Assembly: GCF_013340935.1 (NCBI RefSeq)
Contig: NZ_WHOS01000035.1
Location: 1 to 64,000, forward strand
Reading direction: 5' to 3'
Source of the DNA: Azospirillum melinis
GTDB lineage: Bacteria; Pseudomonadota; Alphaproteobacteria; Azospirillales; Azospirillaceae
Length of the DNA: 64,000 bases
This document shows positions 1 through 12,236 of the stretch, piece by piece. The notes under the pieces are model-generated. The model was given only the letters and a program-made list of their open reading frames with translations. It was not told where the DNA came from and did no database searches. The translations under genes were made by a program, and so were the position numbers. Numbering within the stretch: position 1 is the stretch's first letter; each line of letters starts with the position of its first letter.

Positions 1-1
1 T

Positions 2-3000
2 CCGCCCCCGCCCCCGGTGCTGGACCCCAGCGTCGGCAGTGACCGGCCGCATGCCGTGACCACCGCCGAGGATACGTCGGTCGCGCTCGGCCTGAAGGAC
101 GGTCTGGCGAACTGGCAGGATGTCTCCACGGTCACCCTGTCGGGCATCCCGGCCGGCGCCAGCCTGACCAACACGGCCGGCGATACGCTGACCGTCACCG
201 GCGGCTCGATCACGCTGACCAAGGCGCAGCTGGACGGCCTGAAACTGACCCCGCCGTCGAACAGCGATGCCGATTTCACGCTCTCCATCGACGTGGTTTC
301 GGGCAGCAGCAACGCCCACACCACGCTGACGCAGGCCGTGACCGTCACCGCCGTCGCCGACAGCCCGCTGCTGACCGTGCAGACGGCGTCCGGCAACGAG
401 GACACCGCCATCGCGCTGGACATCACCGCCGCGCTGGCCGACACCGACGGGTCGGAAACGCTCGCCAGCATCATCATCGAAGGGGTGCCGGCCGGCGCCT
501 CGCTGTCAGCCGGCTATCTCGACTCCACCACCGGGCGCTGGGTGCTGACGCCGGGCCAGCTGGCCGGGCTGAAATTCACCCCGCCGCACGATGCCAGCGG
601 CACCTTCCAGCTGACGGTGACGGCGGTCTCGCGCGAGATCAGCAACGCCGACCGCGCGACCACGACCAAAACGCTGAATGTCGAGGTGGCGCCGGTCAGC
701 GATGCCCCCGCCATTTCCGTCAGCGCCGCCACGGCGCTGGAGGATCATGCCGCAAACCTGTCCATCGACGCCGCGGTCACCGATCTGGTCGGCACCGGCG
801 AGGTAATCACCGCCCTGCGGGTGACGGTTCCGGCCGGCTTCACCCTGTCGGGTGGAACGTCGCTCGGCAACGGCGTCTACGACCTGACCGGCCTGTCGGC
901 GAGCGACCGCGCGGCCCTGAAGCTGACGCCGCCGGCCAACTATTCCGGCACGGTGACGCTGACGGTGGAGGCGGCCTCCCAGGACGGCACGGCGGCCCCC
1001 GCCTGGTCGACCAAGAGCTTCTCGGTCACCTACACCGCGGTCGCCGACGCGCCGACCGTCACGGTCCATGACACGACGGGGGCGGAGGATACCGCAATCG
1101 CCCTGAACCTGTCGGCCAGCCTCGTCGACACCGACGGGTCGGAGACGATGGCGGTCATCCTGTCGGGCCTGCCGGCCGGTGCCGTGCTGAACCATGGCTC
1201 CAACAACGGTGACGGGTCCTGGACCCTGAAACCGTCGGAACTGGCCGGCCTGACCGTCACGCCGCCGCGCAACTATTCAGGCGGCATGGACCTGACGCTG
1301 ACCGCCACCAGCCTGGAAAGCTCCAACAAGGACACGGCGAGCACCACCGCCACCATCCATATCGACGTGACGGCAGTGGCCGACGCGCCGACCGTCATCG
1401 TCGCCAACGCCTCGGGCAGCGAGGACACCGCCATCGCGCTGAACCTGACGGCGGCGCTGGTCGACACCGACGGATCGGAGACCATGGCCATCGTGCTGTC
1501 CGGCCTGCCGGCCGGTGCGGTGCTGATCGACGCCAACGGCACCACCCTGACGCCCACCGCCGGCTCGGTCGCCCTGACCGCCGCCCAGCTGTCCGGGCTG
1601 AAGCTGATGCCGCCTGCCAACGCCGGCACCGACTTCAACCTGACTCTGACCGCGACGACGACGGAAGCCTCCACCGGCGCCACCGCCACCACCAGCCAGC
1701 TGTTCCGGGTCAGCGTCGATCCGGTCGCCGACCAGCCGATCATCACCTGGGCGCCGCTGACCGGCACCGAGGACACGGCCGTGCCGCTGAACCTCTCGGT
1801 GGCGCTGTACGACACCGACGGGTCGGAGCGGCTGGGGCTGCTGACGATTGCCGGCGTGCCGACGGGCGCGCTGCTGTCGGCCGGAACGAAGAACGCCGAC
1901 GGCAGCTGGACCCTGACGCCGGCCCAGCTCACCGGCCTGACCCTGACCCCGCCCGCCAACAGCGATGCGGCGATCGCCCTGACCGTCACCGCCGTCAGCA
2001 TCGAGTCCAACGGCAGCACGGCGAGCAGGACCGTCACCGTGCCGATCACCCTGGCCGCGGTGTCCGACACCCCGACCCTGACCGTGTCCGCCGCGACGGG
2101 CAACGAGGACACGGCCATCGCGCTGACGATCAATCCGGCGCTGACCGACACCGACGGCTCGGAGACGCTGACGATCACCATCAGCGGCATTCCGGCAGGC
2201 TCCAGCCTGAGCAACACGGCCGGCAACACGCTGACGATCAGCAACGGGTCGATCACCCTGACGCCGGCCCAGCTTGCCGGGCTGAAGATCACACCGCCGT
2301 CGAACAGCGATGCCGACTTCACCCTGACCGTCACGGCCATCGCCACCGACGGCAGCGCGGCACCGGCCAACACCAGCGCACCGCTCCTGGTCACGGTGAA
2401 TCCGGTCACCGACACTCCGACGCTGACCGTGTCTCCCGCGACCGGCAACGAAGACACGGCCATCGCCCTGACCATCACCCCGGCGCTGACCGATCTGGAC
2501 GGCTCGGAGACGCTGACGATCACGATCAGCGGCATCCCGACCGGCGCCACGCTGAGCAACAGCGCCGGCAATACGCTGACGGTCAGCAACGGGTCTATCA
2601 CGCTGACCCCGGACAAGCTGGTCGGGCTGGCGATCACGCCGCCGTCGAACAGCGATGCCGATTTCAACCTGACGGTGACCGCCACCGCCAAGGACGGCAG
2701 TGCGGCTGCGGTGTCGGTGTCCTCGACGCTTGCGGTGACGGTCAACCCGGTGTCCGACACCCCGACGCTCAGCGTGTCCGCCGCAACCGGCAACGAGGAC
2801 ACGGCCATTGCGCTGGCCATCAACCCGGCGCTGACCGACACGGACGGCTCGGAGACGCTGACGGTCACCATCAGCGGCATCCCGGCGGGCGCCAGCCTCA
2901 GCAACACGGCCGGCAACACGCTGACGATCAGCAACGGTTCGATCACCCTGACGCCGGCGCAGCTTGCCGGGCTGAAGATCACGCCGCCGTCGAACAGCGA

Positions 3001-4531
3001 TGCCGACTTCACCCTGACCGTCACCGCGACCTCGACCGACGGCAGCGCCGCTCCGGCCAGCACCGTTGCGCAGCTTGCGGTCACGGTAAATCCGGTTTCC
3101 GACACGCCCACCCTGCTGGTCAATCCGGCGACGGTGGCGGAGGACGGCACGGTCGCCCTGTCGATCACCCCGGCCCTGACCGATCCGTCGGAGACGCTGA
3201 GCGTCACCATCGCCAACATCCCGACCGGCGCCAGCCTGACCAACAGCGCCGGCAACACCCTGACGGTCAGCAACGGCGCGATCACCCTGACCCCGGCCCA
3301 GTTGGCCGGCCTGTCGATCACGCCGCCCCACGACAGCGGCACCAGCTTCACCCTGTCGGTCACCGCCACCTCGACCGACGGCACCGCCACGCCGGCCAGC
3401 CTGTCGCGCTCGCTCGCGGTGACGGTGACGCCGGTTGCCGACACCCCGACGCTGACCACACCGGCCGTCCATGGGCCGGAGGACACGGCGATCCCGCTGA
3501 CCATCACCGCCGCATCCACCGACACCGACGGGTCGGAAACGGTGACGGTGCGGATCTCCGGCATGCCGGCGGGCGCCAGCCTGAACCACGGCACCCACAA
3601 CAGCGACGGCAGCTGGACCCTCAGCGCGGCGGACCTGACCGGCCTGACCTACACCCCGCCGGCCGACGCCAACGGCACCGTCACCCTGTCGGTCACCGCG
3701 ACCGCCCAGGACGGGGCCAGCAGCGCGGCGGTCACCCAGACCCTGGCGGTGACCGTCGATCCGGTGAACGACAAGCCGACGCTGGCCGCCGCCCACACCA
3801 CCACCGTGATCGCCGCCGATGCGACCGACCATCCGGCCGTGGTTTCCGACGCGACGATCACCGATGTGGACAGCAGCGTCATGTCCGGTATGTCGATCCG
3901 CATCGCCGCCGGGTCGCAGACCGGCGACACGCTGAACCTCGACAGCCTGACCATCGCGACCGATCCGTCGACCGGACGCAAGACGGTGGCCGGCACCGGG
4001 ATCGAGGTCAGCTGGGACGATGCCAACCACCAGCTGTCGCTGTCCGGCACGGCCTCCACCGCGACCTACACCGACATCCTCCACCATCTGGCCCTGACGC
4101 CCAACGGCAGCGGCGCCCGGACGCTGGAGGTGATGGTCAGCGACGATCAGGGGCTCTCCAGCGATCCGCTGGCGGTGCAGGTGCTGGTCTCGAACAGCGC
4201 GACGATGACCGGCAGCGCGGGTGCGGACATCCTGCATGCCGGCAGCAGCACCACCAGCATGTCCGGCGGGGCCGGCGACGACCTGTTCATCTTCGCCCCG
4301 CGCGACGGCAACCTGACCATCAATGGCGGGGCGGGCTGGACCGACGTGGTGGAGGTCGGCGCCTTCGTCGCCAATGCCGGCACCAACTGGATGCAGCAGC
4401 TGGACGGGCATGCCTACACGGTGGATCCGTCAGGCCACGGCCTGACCTTCACCCAGGAGACGACCGTCACGCTGGAGGACCAGAACCATCACCAGCTGGT
4501 GCTGCAGAACATCGAACGGCTGACGTTCTGA
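2..4531 (+). CDS. Giant repeat adhesin of RTX/T1SS type, 5' end missing
   Basis: The frame is open from the left edge, where it encodes consecutive prolines, so the gene begins outside the window; a GTG at 17 is unlikely to be the true start. About eleven repeats follow, each opening with a variant of G-[NSA]-E-D-T-A-I-x-L and containing DTDGSE and a TPPSNSDADF-like segment, as in Ig/cadherin-like surface proteins. Repeats 7 to 9 have an exact 345-bp (115-residue) spacing. The last ~100 residues hold a GGAGDDLF nonapeptide typical of calcium-binding RTX repeats, which points to type I secretion as in large biofilm adhesins. Asp-rich turns probably bind calcium between domains. No T1SS genes are visible; they may lie to the left. 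The domain class is secure, the ligand unknown. Confidence 0.85.
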   Translation, partial: PPPPPVLDPSVGSDRPHAVTTAEDTSVALGLKDGLANWQDVSTVTLSGIPAGASLTNTAGDTLTVTGGSITLTKAQLDGLKLTPPSNSDADFTLSIDVVSGSSNAHTTLTQAVTVTAVADSPLLTVQTASGNEDTAIALDITAALADTDGSETLASIIIEGVPAGASLSAGYLDSTTGRWVLTPGQLAGLKFTPPHDASGTFQLTVTAVSREISNADRATTTKTLNVEVAPVSDAPAISVSAATALEDHAANLSIDAAVTDLVGTGEVITALRVTVPAGFTLSGGTSLGNGVYDLTGLSASDRAALKLTPPANYSGTVTLTVEAASQDGTAAPAWSTKSFSVTYTAVADAPTVTVHDTTGAEDTAIALNLSASLVDTDGSETMAVILSGLPAGAVLNHGSNNGDGSWTLKPSELAGLTVTPPRNYSGGMDLTLTATSLESSNKDTASTTATIHIDVTAVADAPTVIVANASGSEDTAIALNLTAALVDTDGSETMAIVLSGLPAGAVLIDANGTTLTPTAGSVALTAAQLSGLKLMPPANAGTDFNLTLTATTTEASTGATATTSQLFRVSVDPVADQPIITWAPLTGTEDTAVPLNLSVALYDTDGSERLGLLTIAGVPTGALLSAGTKNADGSWTLTPAQLTGLTLTPPANSDAAIALTVTAVSIESNGSTASRTVTVPITLAAVSDTPTLTVSAATGNEDTAIALTINPALTDTDGSETLTITISGIPAGSSLSNTAGNTLTISNGSITLTPAQLAGLKITPPSNSDADFTLTVTAIATDGSAAPANTSAPLLVTVNPVTDTPTLTVSPATGNEDTAIALTITPALTDLDGSETLTITISGIPTGATLSNSAGNTLTVSNGSITLTPDKLVGLAITPPSNSDADFNLTVTATAKDGSAAAVSVSSTLAVTVNPVSDTPTLSVSAATGNEDTAIALAINPALTDTDGSETLTVTISGIPAGASLSNTAGNTLTISNGSITLTPAQLAGLKITPPSNSDADFTLTVTATSTDGSAAPASTVAQLAVTVNPVSDTPTLLVNPATVAEDGTVALSITPALTDPSETLSVTIANIPTGASLTNSAGNTLTVSNGAITLTPAQLAGLSITPPHDSGTSFTLSVTATSTDGTATPASLSRSLAVTVTPVADTPTLTTPAVHGPEDTAIPLTITAASTDTDGSETVTVRISGMPAGASLNHGTHNSDGSWTLSAADLTGLTYTPPADANGTVTLSVTATAQDGASSAAVTQTLAVTVDPVNDKPTLAAAHTTTVIAADATDHPAVVSDATITDVDSSVMSGMSIRIAAGSQTGDTLNLDSLTIATDPSTGRKTVAGTGIEVSWDDANHQLSLSGTASTATYTDILHHLALTPNGSGARTLEVMVSDDQGLSSDPLAVQVLVSNSATMTGSAGADILHAGSSTTSMSGGAGDDLFIFAPRDGNLTINGGAGWTDVVEVGAFVANAGTNWMQQLDGHAYTVDPSGHGLTFTQETTVTLEDQNHHQLVLQNIERLTF

Positions 4532-4581
4532 TGGGATGGGGCGGAATGGCGGGGCAGGAGCGGAAGAGGCGGCAGGCCGGG

Positions 4582-5076
4582 TCAGGCGACCGGCGTGCCG
4601 TCCGTCTTCTCCCCTCCGGCTTCGCCGTCGCCGCTGTCCGTCTGCATGTGGGTTATGATCCGCTTCATCAGCCGGCCCAGCATCGCCCGTTCGTTCGCCG
4701 CCATGGCGGCGATGGGCGGGCTCAGCGACTGGCGCAGGGGGTCGCGTTCCAGCAGGATTCGGCCTTCGTCGGTCAGGTCGAACAGCCAGCCGCGCTTGAA
4801 TCCGGGGTGCGGGCGGCGGGTCAGCAGCCCTTTGTCCACCAGGGTGGAGACGGTGCGCGACACCGGTGCCAAGTGGATTTTCTGGAACCGCGCCAGCGCG
4901 GTCAGGGTGCGCGCCGGCTCCGGCGCGTCATGGAAATAGCGCAGAGCCACCCATTGGGCCGGGAAAAGCCCGTCGGTGAAGCTGATGCCATAGACAAGCC
5001 GGCTGACCTGGTCCAGCAAAGTGACCAGATCGTCGTCGGTCGACGGGTTGTCGACATCCTCCGGCCTTTCCGACAC
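4582..5076 (-). CDS. MarR-family winged-helix transcriptional regulator
   Basis: The 164-residue product has the MarR layout: an N-terminal dimerisation helix, then a winged helix in which 'TALARFQKIHLAPVSRTV' followed by 'LVDKGLLTRRPHP' gives the recognition helix and the start of the wing. MarR proteins bind DNA as dimers and usually release it when a small ligand binds. I chose the GTG at 5076 because GGGAGG lies about ten bases upstream; a longer frame to 5121 lacks a good ribosome site. It is divergent from the HAD phosphatase at 5317, so the ~240-bp gap may hold its operator, but I could not pick out a convincing palindrome. The ligand is unknown. Confidence 0.82.
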   Translation of the reverse strand: MSERPEDVDNPSTDDDLVTLLDQVSRLVYGISFTDGLFPAQWVALRYFHDAPEPARTLTALARFQKIHLAPVSRTVSTLVDKGLLTRRPHPGFKRGWLFDLTDEGRILLERDPLRQSLSPPIAAMAANERAMLGRLMKRIITHMQTDSGDGEAGGEKTDGTPVA

Positions 5077-5316
5077 GCGCTTTTCTCCCTCCCGACACTG
5101 CACCGAACCAACCGGCGGCAAGCTTGGCGGTGGACTGTAGCGAAGTCAACGCGCCAGCGGAAGCAGCAGTCTACGCGCCTGCGTGGTGAAAGTGCCGCGA
5201 CGATTCGCGTGGATTATCGTTGAGGGAAATCCATTGCCGTCCGCGGCAAAAGCTTGGCGAAAGCAGCCGGTCCGCCCCATCTGTGGTCCAACCACCACAA
5301 ATCGCGGATACTGGAC

Positions 5317-6015
5317 ATGACCGGCACCCCCCGTCTGACCAACGCCTTCCTGTTCGACCTCGACGGCACGCTGACCGACACGGTCTACCAGCATGTGCTG
5401 GCCTGGAAGGAGGCGTTGGACGAGGAAGGCATCGCCCTGTCGGTCTGGCGAATCCACCGCAAGATCGGCATGAGCGGCGGGCTGTTCACCAACATGCTGC
5501 TGCGCGAAACCGGTCTCGGCGCCGACCAGGCTCTTCTCGACCGGTTGCGCCAGCGCCATGCGCAGGCTTACAGGCGGCTGGCCCCCGGCGTGGTTCCGCT
5601 GCCGGGCGCACGCGACCTGCTGGACACGCTGACGGAGCTGAACATCCCCTGGGCCATCGCAACCAGCGGCCGGATGGAGACGGCGCGGCCGGCGCTGGAG
5701 AAGCTGGGTGTCGATCCGGCGAAGGCCGCCGTCATCACCCGTGACGAGGTCGAATATGCCAAGCCCGACCCCGACCTGTTCCTGGCCGCCGCCGCGCGCA
5801 TCGGCGTGGACATCGCCAGCGCCTTCGTGGTCGGCGACAGCATCTGGGACATGATCGCCGCCAAGCGGGCGCGGGCGCTGGGGATCGGTCTGCTGTCCGG
5901 CGGCTATGGCCGGGAGGAGCTGGAACGATCCGGCGCGCTGCGCGTCTATGAGGACCCGGCCGATATGCTGGATCATCTGGACGAAGTCGGCGGGCGCCGC
6001 GGGCTGGCGCAATAA
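5317..6015 (+). CDS. HAD-superfamily phosphatase, phosphoglycolate phosphatase-like
   Basis: The 232-residue product contains all four HAD motifs: DLDGT with nucleophile Asp14 and acid/base Asp16, a Ser in ATSGR (motif II), Lys in KPDPD (motif III) and the acidic pair in VVGDSIWD (motif IV). The helical cap inserted after motif I (roughly residues 20 to 85) marks subfamily I, which includes phosphoglycolate phosphatase, beta-phosphoglucomutase and related sugar-phosphate phosphatases. It probably dephosphorylates a small cytosolic phosphoester; the exact substrate cannot be read from the sequence. The ATG at 5317 starts just before the first beta strand; the longer frame from 5254 adds 21 unlikely residues. 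Confidence 0.85.
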   Translation: MTGTPRLTNAFLFDLDGTLTDTVYQHVLAWKEALDEEGIALSVWRIHRKIGMSGGLFTNMLLRETGLGADQALLDRLRQRHAQAYRRLAPGVVPLPGARDLLDTLTELNIPWAIATSGRMETARPALEKLGVDPAKAAVITRDEVEYAKPDPDLFLAAAARIGVDIASAFVVGDSIWDMIAAKRARALGIGLLSGGYGREELERSGALRVYEDPADMLDHLDEVGGRRGLAQ

Positions 6016-6137
6016 AAGCGGGAGTGCTGGAACCTATCCGATCCGCCGCCGTGGCCGCCGCCGCCATCATCGACAGCCAGTCCTGCCTGTTCAACTGACC
6101 GCCGTCCCCAGACCGGTCATCCTCTGATCGGATGTGC

Positions 6138-6168
6138 AAAAAAAAGCCGCCGGAAAACCAGCGGCTTT
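6138..6168 (-). terminator. Rho-independent terminator, leftward
   Basis: AAAGCCGC (6143-6150) pairs with GCGGCTTT (6161-6168). On the minus strand the stem is followed by an uninterrupted run of T, the classical intrinsic terminator form. It would stop leftward transcription that passes the transporter hairpin at 6338, keeping it out of the HAD gene. Confidence 0.65.
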
Positions 6169-6234
6169 GAAGTCCGAGAGGAACGTCCAACAAGTTGTGC
6201 CGGGTCAACCCACGGCGCATCCAGCGGTACAGGA

Positions 6235-6246
6235 CTAATATATTAA
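6235..6246. promoter_or_regulatory. AT-rich operator-like motif, site A
   Basis: CTAATATATTAA is the reverse complement of TTAATATATTAG, the motif also found at 7857, 8254 (one mismatch) and 12148. It contains two overlapping perfect palindromes, TAATATATTA and ATATTAATAT. Unlike the other three copies it is not in front of a recognisable gene; it lies downstream of exuT. Confidence 0.45.
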
Positions 6247-6337
6247 TATCTCATCGGTCTGGCAAGCGGCTTTCCTTCTTGCGGTCAGATTTTTATTCGG
6301 AACGGCCGGACAGGCGACCGGATAGCGCCCAAACGCA

Positions 6338-6369
6338 AGACGCCCCCGGCGGTGAGCCGGAGGGCGTCT
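6338..6369 (-). terminator. Terminator hairpin after the hexuronate transporter gene
   Basis: AGACGCCCCCGGC pairs with GCCGGAGGGCGTCT across a five-base loop, about 40 bases past the stop codon of the leftward transporter gene. The T tract on the minus strand is weak (TTGCGTTT), so termination may be partial and backed up by the hairpin at 6138. Confidence 0.6.
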
Positions 6370-6408
6370 CGATCACATTGAAGGGATGTTTCAGGGGCGG
6401 GCGGACCG

Positions 6409-7692
6409 TCAGTCGGCGCCGGCCGTGGCGTTCGGGACGGCGGCGGCGGACTTCGGGCCGCGCTGGCCCAGGACCAGGGCAATGATGGCGAAGGCGGTCA
6501 GGTCGAACACGGTCAGGCAGGCGAACAGCGGCTCGTACCCGATGGTGGTGGCGAGCTGGCCGATCATCAGCGAGAAGATCATGCCGCCCATGTAGCCGGC
6601 CATGCCGCCGAAACCGGTCGCCGTGGCGACGTCCTGCTTTTCGAAGGTGTCGGTGACCAGGGCATAGAGCAGGCTGGACAGCATCTGGTGGGCGAAGGCG
6701 CCGAGGGAGAACAGGAAGATCGCGGTGATCGGGCTGGCGGCGAAGCTGATCAGCGCCGGGCCGACCATGCACACCGCACCCACGCCGACGCCGGCGATGC
6801 GGGAGTTGACCAGCGACATCCGGAAGCGCTTCACGAAGAAGGGCGACAGGTAACCGCTGAGGATGCAGCCGATGTCACCGGCCAGAAACGGCAGCCAGGC
6901 GAACAAGGCGAACTGCTTGATGTCCATGCCGCGGGTGGAGACCATGTACAGCGGGATCCAGAAGCTGAAGGTCTGCCAGGCCGGCTCGGTCAGGAAACGG
7001 GCGGCGGCGATGCTCCAGAACTTGCCCTTGCCCAGCACCCGCTTCATCGACGGTTTCGGCAGCTCGACCTGCTCCTGGCCGTCCAGGATGTAGGCGTGCT
7101 CTTCCTTGGTCAGGCGCGGATGGTTCTCCGGGTTGCGGTACAGCATGTACCACAGGGCCGACATGCCGACACCCAGCAGACCGGTGACGAGGAAGGCTTC
7201 CTGCCAGCCATAGGTCAGCGACAGCCAGATGACGAAGGGCGGGGCGATCATCGCGCCGATGGAGCTGCCGGTGTTGAACCAGCCGGTGGCGATGGAGCGT
7301 TCCTTGGCCGGGAACCACAGGGTGGAGGTCTTGACACCCGACGGCATGGCCGCCGCTTCGCTGACGCCCAGCAGGCCGCGGAAGAAGGCCATCGACTGCC
7401 AGCTGCCGGCCAGCGCGTGCATGGCGGCGGCGATGCCCCAGACGCCGGCGAACATCGCGTAACCCAGCTTCAGCCCGATCAGGTCGGTGATGTAGCCGGC
7501 GACCGGCTGCATCAGGCTGTAGCAGAGCTGGAAGGCGCTGACGATGAAGGAATACTGCTCGGTCGTGAAATGGAGCTGTTCCTTGAGCGTCGGCGCCAGG
7601 ATGCCCAGGGTGTTGCGGTCGATGTAGTTGACCACGGTGCCCAGCATCATCAGGGCAAGGATTTGCCACCGCAAACCACGGATCTTGTTCAT
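6409..7692 (-). CDS. exuT: MFS hexuronate transporter, ExuT type
   Basis: The 427-residue product is a 12-helix major facilitator of the anion:cation symporter family. Its N-terminus, RWQILALMMLGTVVNYIDRN, is the signature of bacterial hexuronate and glucarate transporters (ExuT, GarP, GudP), and the loop after helix 5 to 6 has the usual charged cytoplasmic segment. It should bring galacturonate or glucuronate in with protons across the inner membrane. Tagaturonate reductase at 12237, a step of galacturonate breakdown, supports this substrate. An AT-rich operator-like motif lies 165 bp upstream at 7857, and two hairpins follow the gene. Family is secure; galacturonate rather than another hexuronate or aldarate is inferred from context. 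Confidence 0.85.
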   Translation of the reverse strand: MNKIRGLRWQILALMMLGTVVNYIDRNTLGILAPTLKEQLHFTTEQYSFIVSAFQLCYSLMQPVAGYITDLIGLKLGYAMFAGVWGIAAAMHALAGSWQSMAFFRGLLGVSEAAAMPSGVKTSTLWFPAKERSIATGWFNTGSSIGAMIAPPFVIWLSLTYGWQEAFLVTGLLGVGMSALWYMLYRNPENHPRLTKEEHAYILDGQEQVELPKPSMKRVLGKGKFWSIAAARFLTEPAWQTFSFWIPLYMVSTRGMDIKQFALFAWLPFLAGDIGCILSGYLSPFFVKRFRMSLVNSRIAGVGVGAVCMVGPALISFAASPITAIFLFSLGAFAHQMLSSLLYALVTDTFEKQDVATATGFGGMAGYMGGMIFSLMIGQLATTIGYEPLFACLTVFDLTAFAIIALVLGQRGPKSAAAVPNATAGAD

Positions 7693-7856
7693 CTTTTCCT
7701 CACATGCCTGCCACGGCAGGCGCCGGTGCGCACGTACAGGCCCTTCAGGCGGCGATCCTCGGGCGGGACGCCTGGCCGGCGGGTGTTCGGTGCCGGGCGA
7801 ATGGGTCGCTTCCGCTCTGCGTCAAGAGGGGCGGGAGCATCGCTGACGGAGTTATA

Positions 7857-7868
7857 TTAATATATCAG
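7857..7868. promoter_or_regulatory. AT-rich operator-like motif, site B (exuT)
   Basis: TTAATATATCAG, within the 12-bp palindrome TATATTAATATA (7853-7864), lies 165 bp upstream of the transporter start codon. It shares 11 of 12 bases with sites A and C and 11 of 12 with site D. The position suits a repressor or activator site of a hexuronate regulon. Confidence 0.6.
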
Positions 7869-8234
7869 TGTTGGGTGCAAGCGGTTTTCCGGTGCCGCCT
7901 TCGGCTCTTGCGAAAATGTCGCAGTCCAATGATGCGATGCGCTGATTTCTTCGCAGTTGCAGCAAAACCTGCCCGTTTCTCGAGAGCGGTTACTTGCTGC
8001 GATGCAATATAATTGAGGGTTGTAAGGACTGTTTTGCTGTTCGGATTTTAAAGGCGGGCCGGTCTGTCCGGTTCATCCGCCTGTAGGAAGCCACAGCATC
8101 GGCTCGCCATAAATGACCTGGATCAACGGGCTATGCGCCGTTTCCATCCCGCGGGTAATGAGGGGACGGCCGCAATGCCCCTGCCATCTCCGCGGAAACG
8201 CTCGGTCATTGCCAATTGCTGCAGTGCGACAATC

Positions 8235-8250
8235 TGGGGCCTTCCTTGCA
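8235..8250 (+). promoter_or_regulatory. Candidate sigma-54 (-24/-12) promoter of nifJ
   Basis: TGGGGCCTTCCTTGCA has the invariant GG and GC dinucleotides at the exact spacing of sigma-54 promoters (consensus TGGCACG-N4-TTGCW), with a perfect TTGCA -12 box and a partial -24 box. It is the right way round for nifJ, leaving a ~215-base leader. I found no NifA site (TGT-N10-ACA) in the gap, so the activator is unknown. Confidence 0.5.
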
Positions 8251-8253
8251 AAA

Positions 8254-8265
8254 GTAATATATCAG
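8254..8265. promoter_or_regulatory. AT-rich operator-like motif, site D (nifJ)
   Basis: GTAATATATCAG shares 11 consecutive bases with site B and begins four bases after the -12 element of the candidate sigma-54 promoter, so it would cover the transcription start. That placement suits a repressor. It is the least palindromic of the four copies. Confidence 0.45.
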
Positions 8266-8478
8266 ACAGTTGTGCAGCGCAGAGCGGCGGCACCCGGAAA
8301 TTCCGCTCCGGACTGACCGGCGTCAATGTCTCCGACCCGATTCGGACCGACCATTCGCCCTGGTCGACCGCCGTTTTCTGCCGCACCCCGCGCCGGCTTT
8401 TGAGAGACCCGCCGGCCCCGTCATCGAAGACGCCCCCCTCGGGAGACGACTGTCGCCAGCACAAAGGATTTTTCCGGC

Positions 8479-12054
<3,576 letters not shown>

Positions 12055-12074
12055 GGGGGACTCCTTCTCCACAG

Positions 12075-12110
12075 GGGGAGAGGACTTCCGCCGAGTGTCG
12101 TCCTCTCCCC
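12075..12110. repeat. Perfect 11-bp inverted repeat after nifJ, terminator or REP-like
   Basis: GGGGAGAGGAC (12075-12085) and GTCCTCTCCCC (12100-12110) form a perfect stem with a 14-base loop, starting 20 bases after the nifJ stop. No T run follows, so it may act as a 3' barrier rather than an intrinsic terminator. The GGGAGAGG/CCTCTCCC core also appears in the larger repeat at 21556. Confidence 0.55.
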
Positions 12111-12147
12111 ACCACAATGCCGCACCCTTTTCCCCTTGTCTGGCCCA

Positions 12148-12159
12148 TTAATATATTAG
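12148..12159. promoter_or_regulatory. AT-rich operator-like motif, site C (uxaB)
   Basis: TTAATATATTAG, containing the palindrome TAATATATTA, lies 89 bp upstream of the tagaturonate reductase start codon. It is identical to site A read on the other strand and differs by one base from site B in front of the transporter gene. Confidence 0.6.
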
Positions 12160-12236
12160 TATATTGAACCCATCGCCCGTGCTTGCCCTCCTGGCGCCGG
12201 GCCCGGATTTTCAGCTCCCCTTAAGGATGCCCAGTC

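Larger units (their letters stand above)
6016..6337. other. Convergent intergenic region with no gene seen
   Basis: This stretch lies between the HAD gene and the 3' end of the transporter gene. It holds a terminator-like hairpin (6138-6168) and one AT-rich palindromic motif (6235-6246). Short frames crossing it lack ribosome sites and have the Arg/Pro-rich composition of shadow frames. Confidence 0.6.
7693..8478. other. Divergent control region between exuT and nifJ
   Basis: This ~785-bp gap holds no convincing gene. It contains the AT-rich motif in front of exuT (7857), a candidate sigma-54 promoter (8235-8250) and a second AT-rich motif (8254) in front of nifJ. Its GC content drops locally around 7855-8060. 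Frames such as 8113-8316 have no ribosome site and no plausible product. Confidence 0.6.

Noticed and set aside
2099..3110. CRISPR or other DNA repeat array
   Set aside because: The regular repeats are 345 bp, in frame and coding; they are protein domains of the adhesin.
1277..4411. 1044-codon open frame antisense to the adhesin
   Set aside because: Arg/Gly/Asp-rich composition and lack of a family are what an antisense frame of repeated GC-rich coding DNA gives; the plus-strand product is clearly the real one.
7869..8235. NifA upstream activator site for nifJ
   Set aside because: I checked the TGT triplets upstream of the candidate promoter and none has ACA ten bases later; the nearest, at 8082, has an eight-base spacer.
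8113..8316. 67-codon frame upstream of nifJ
   Set aside because: No ribosome site; it would span the candidate nifJ promoter and has no plausible product.
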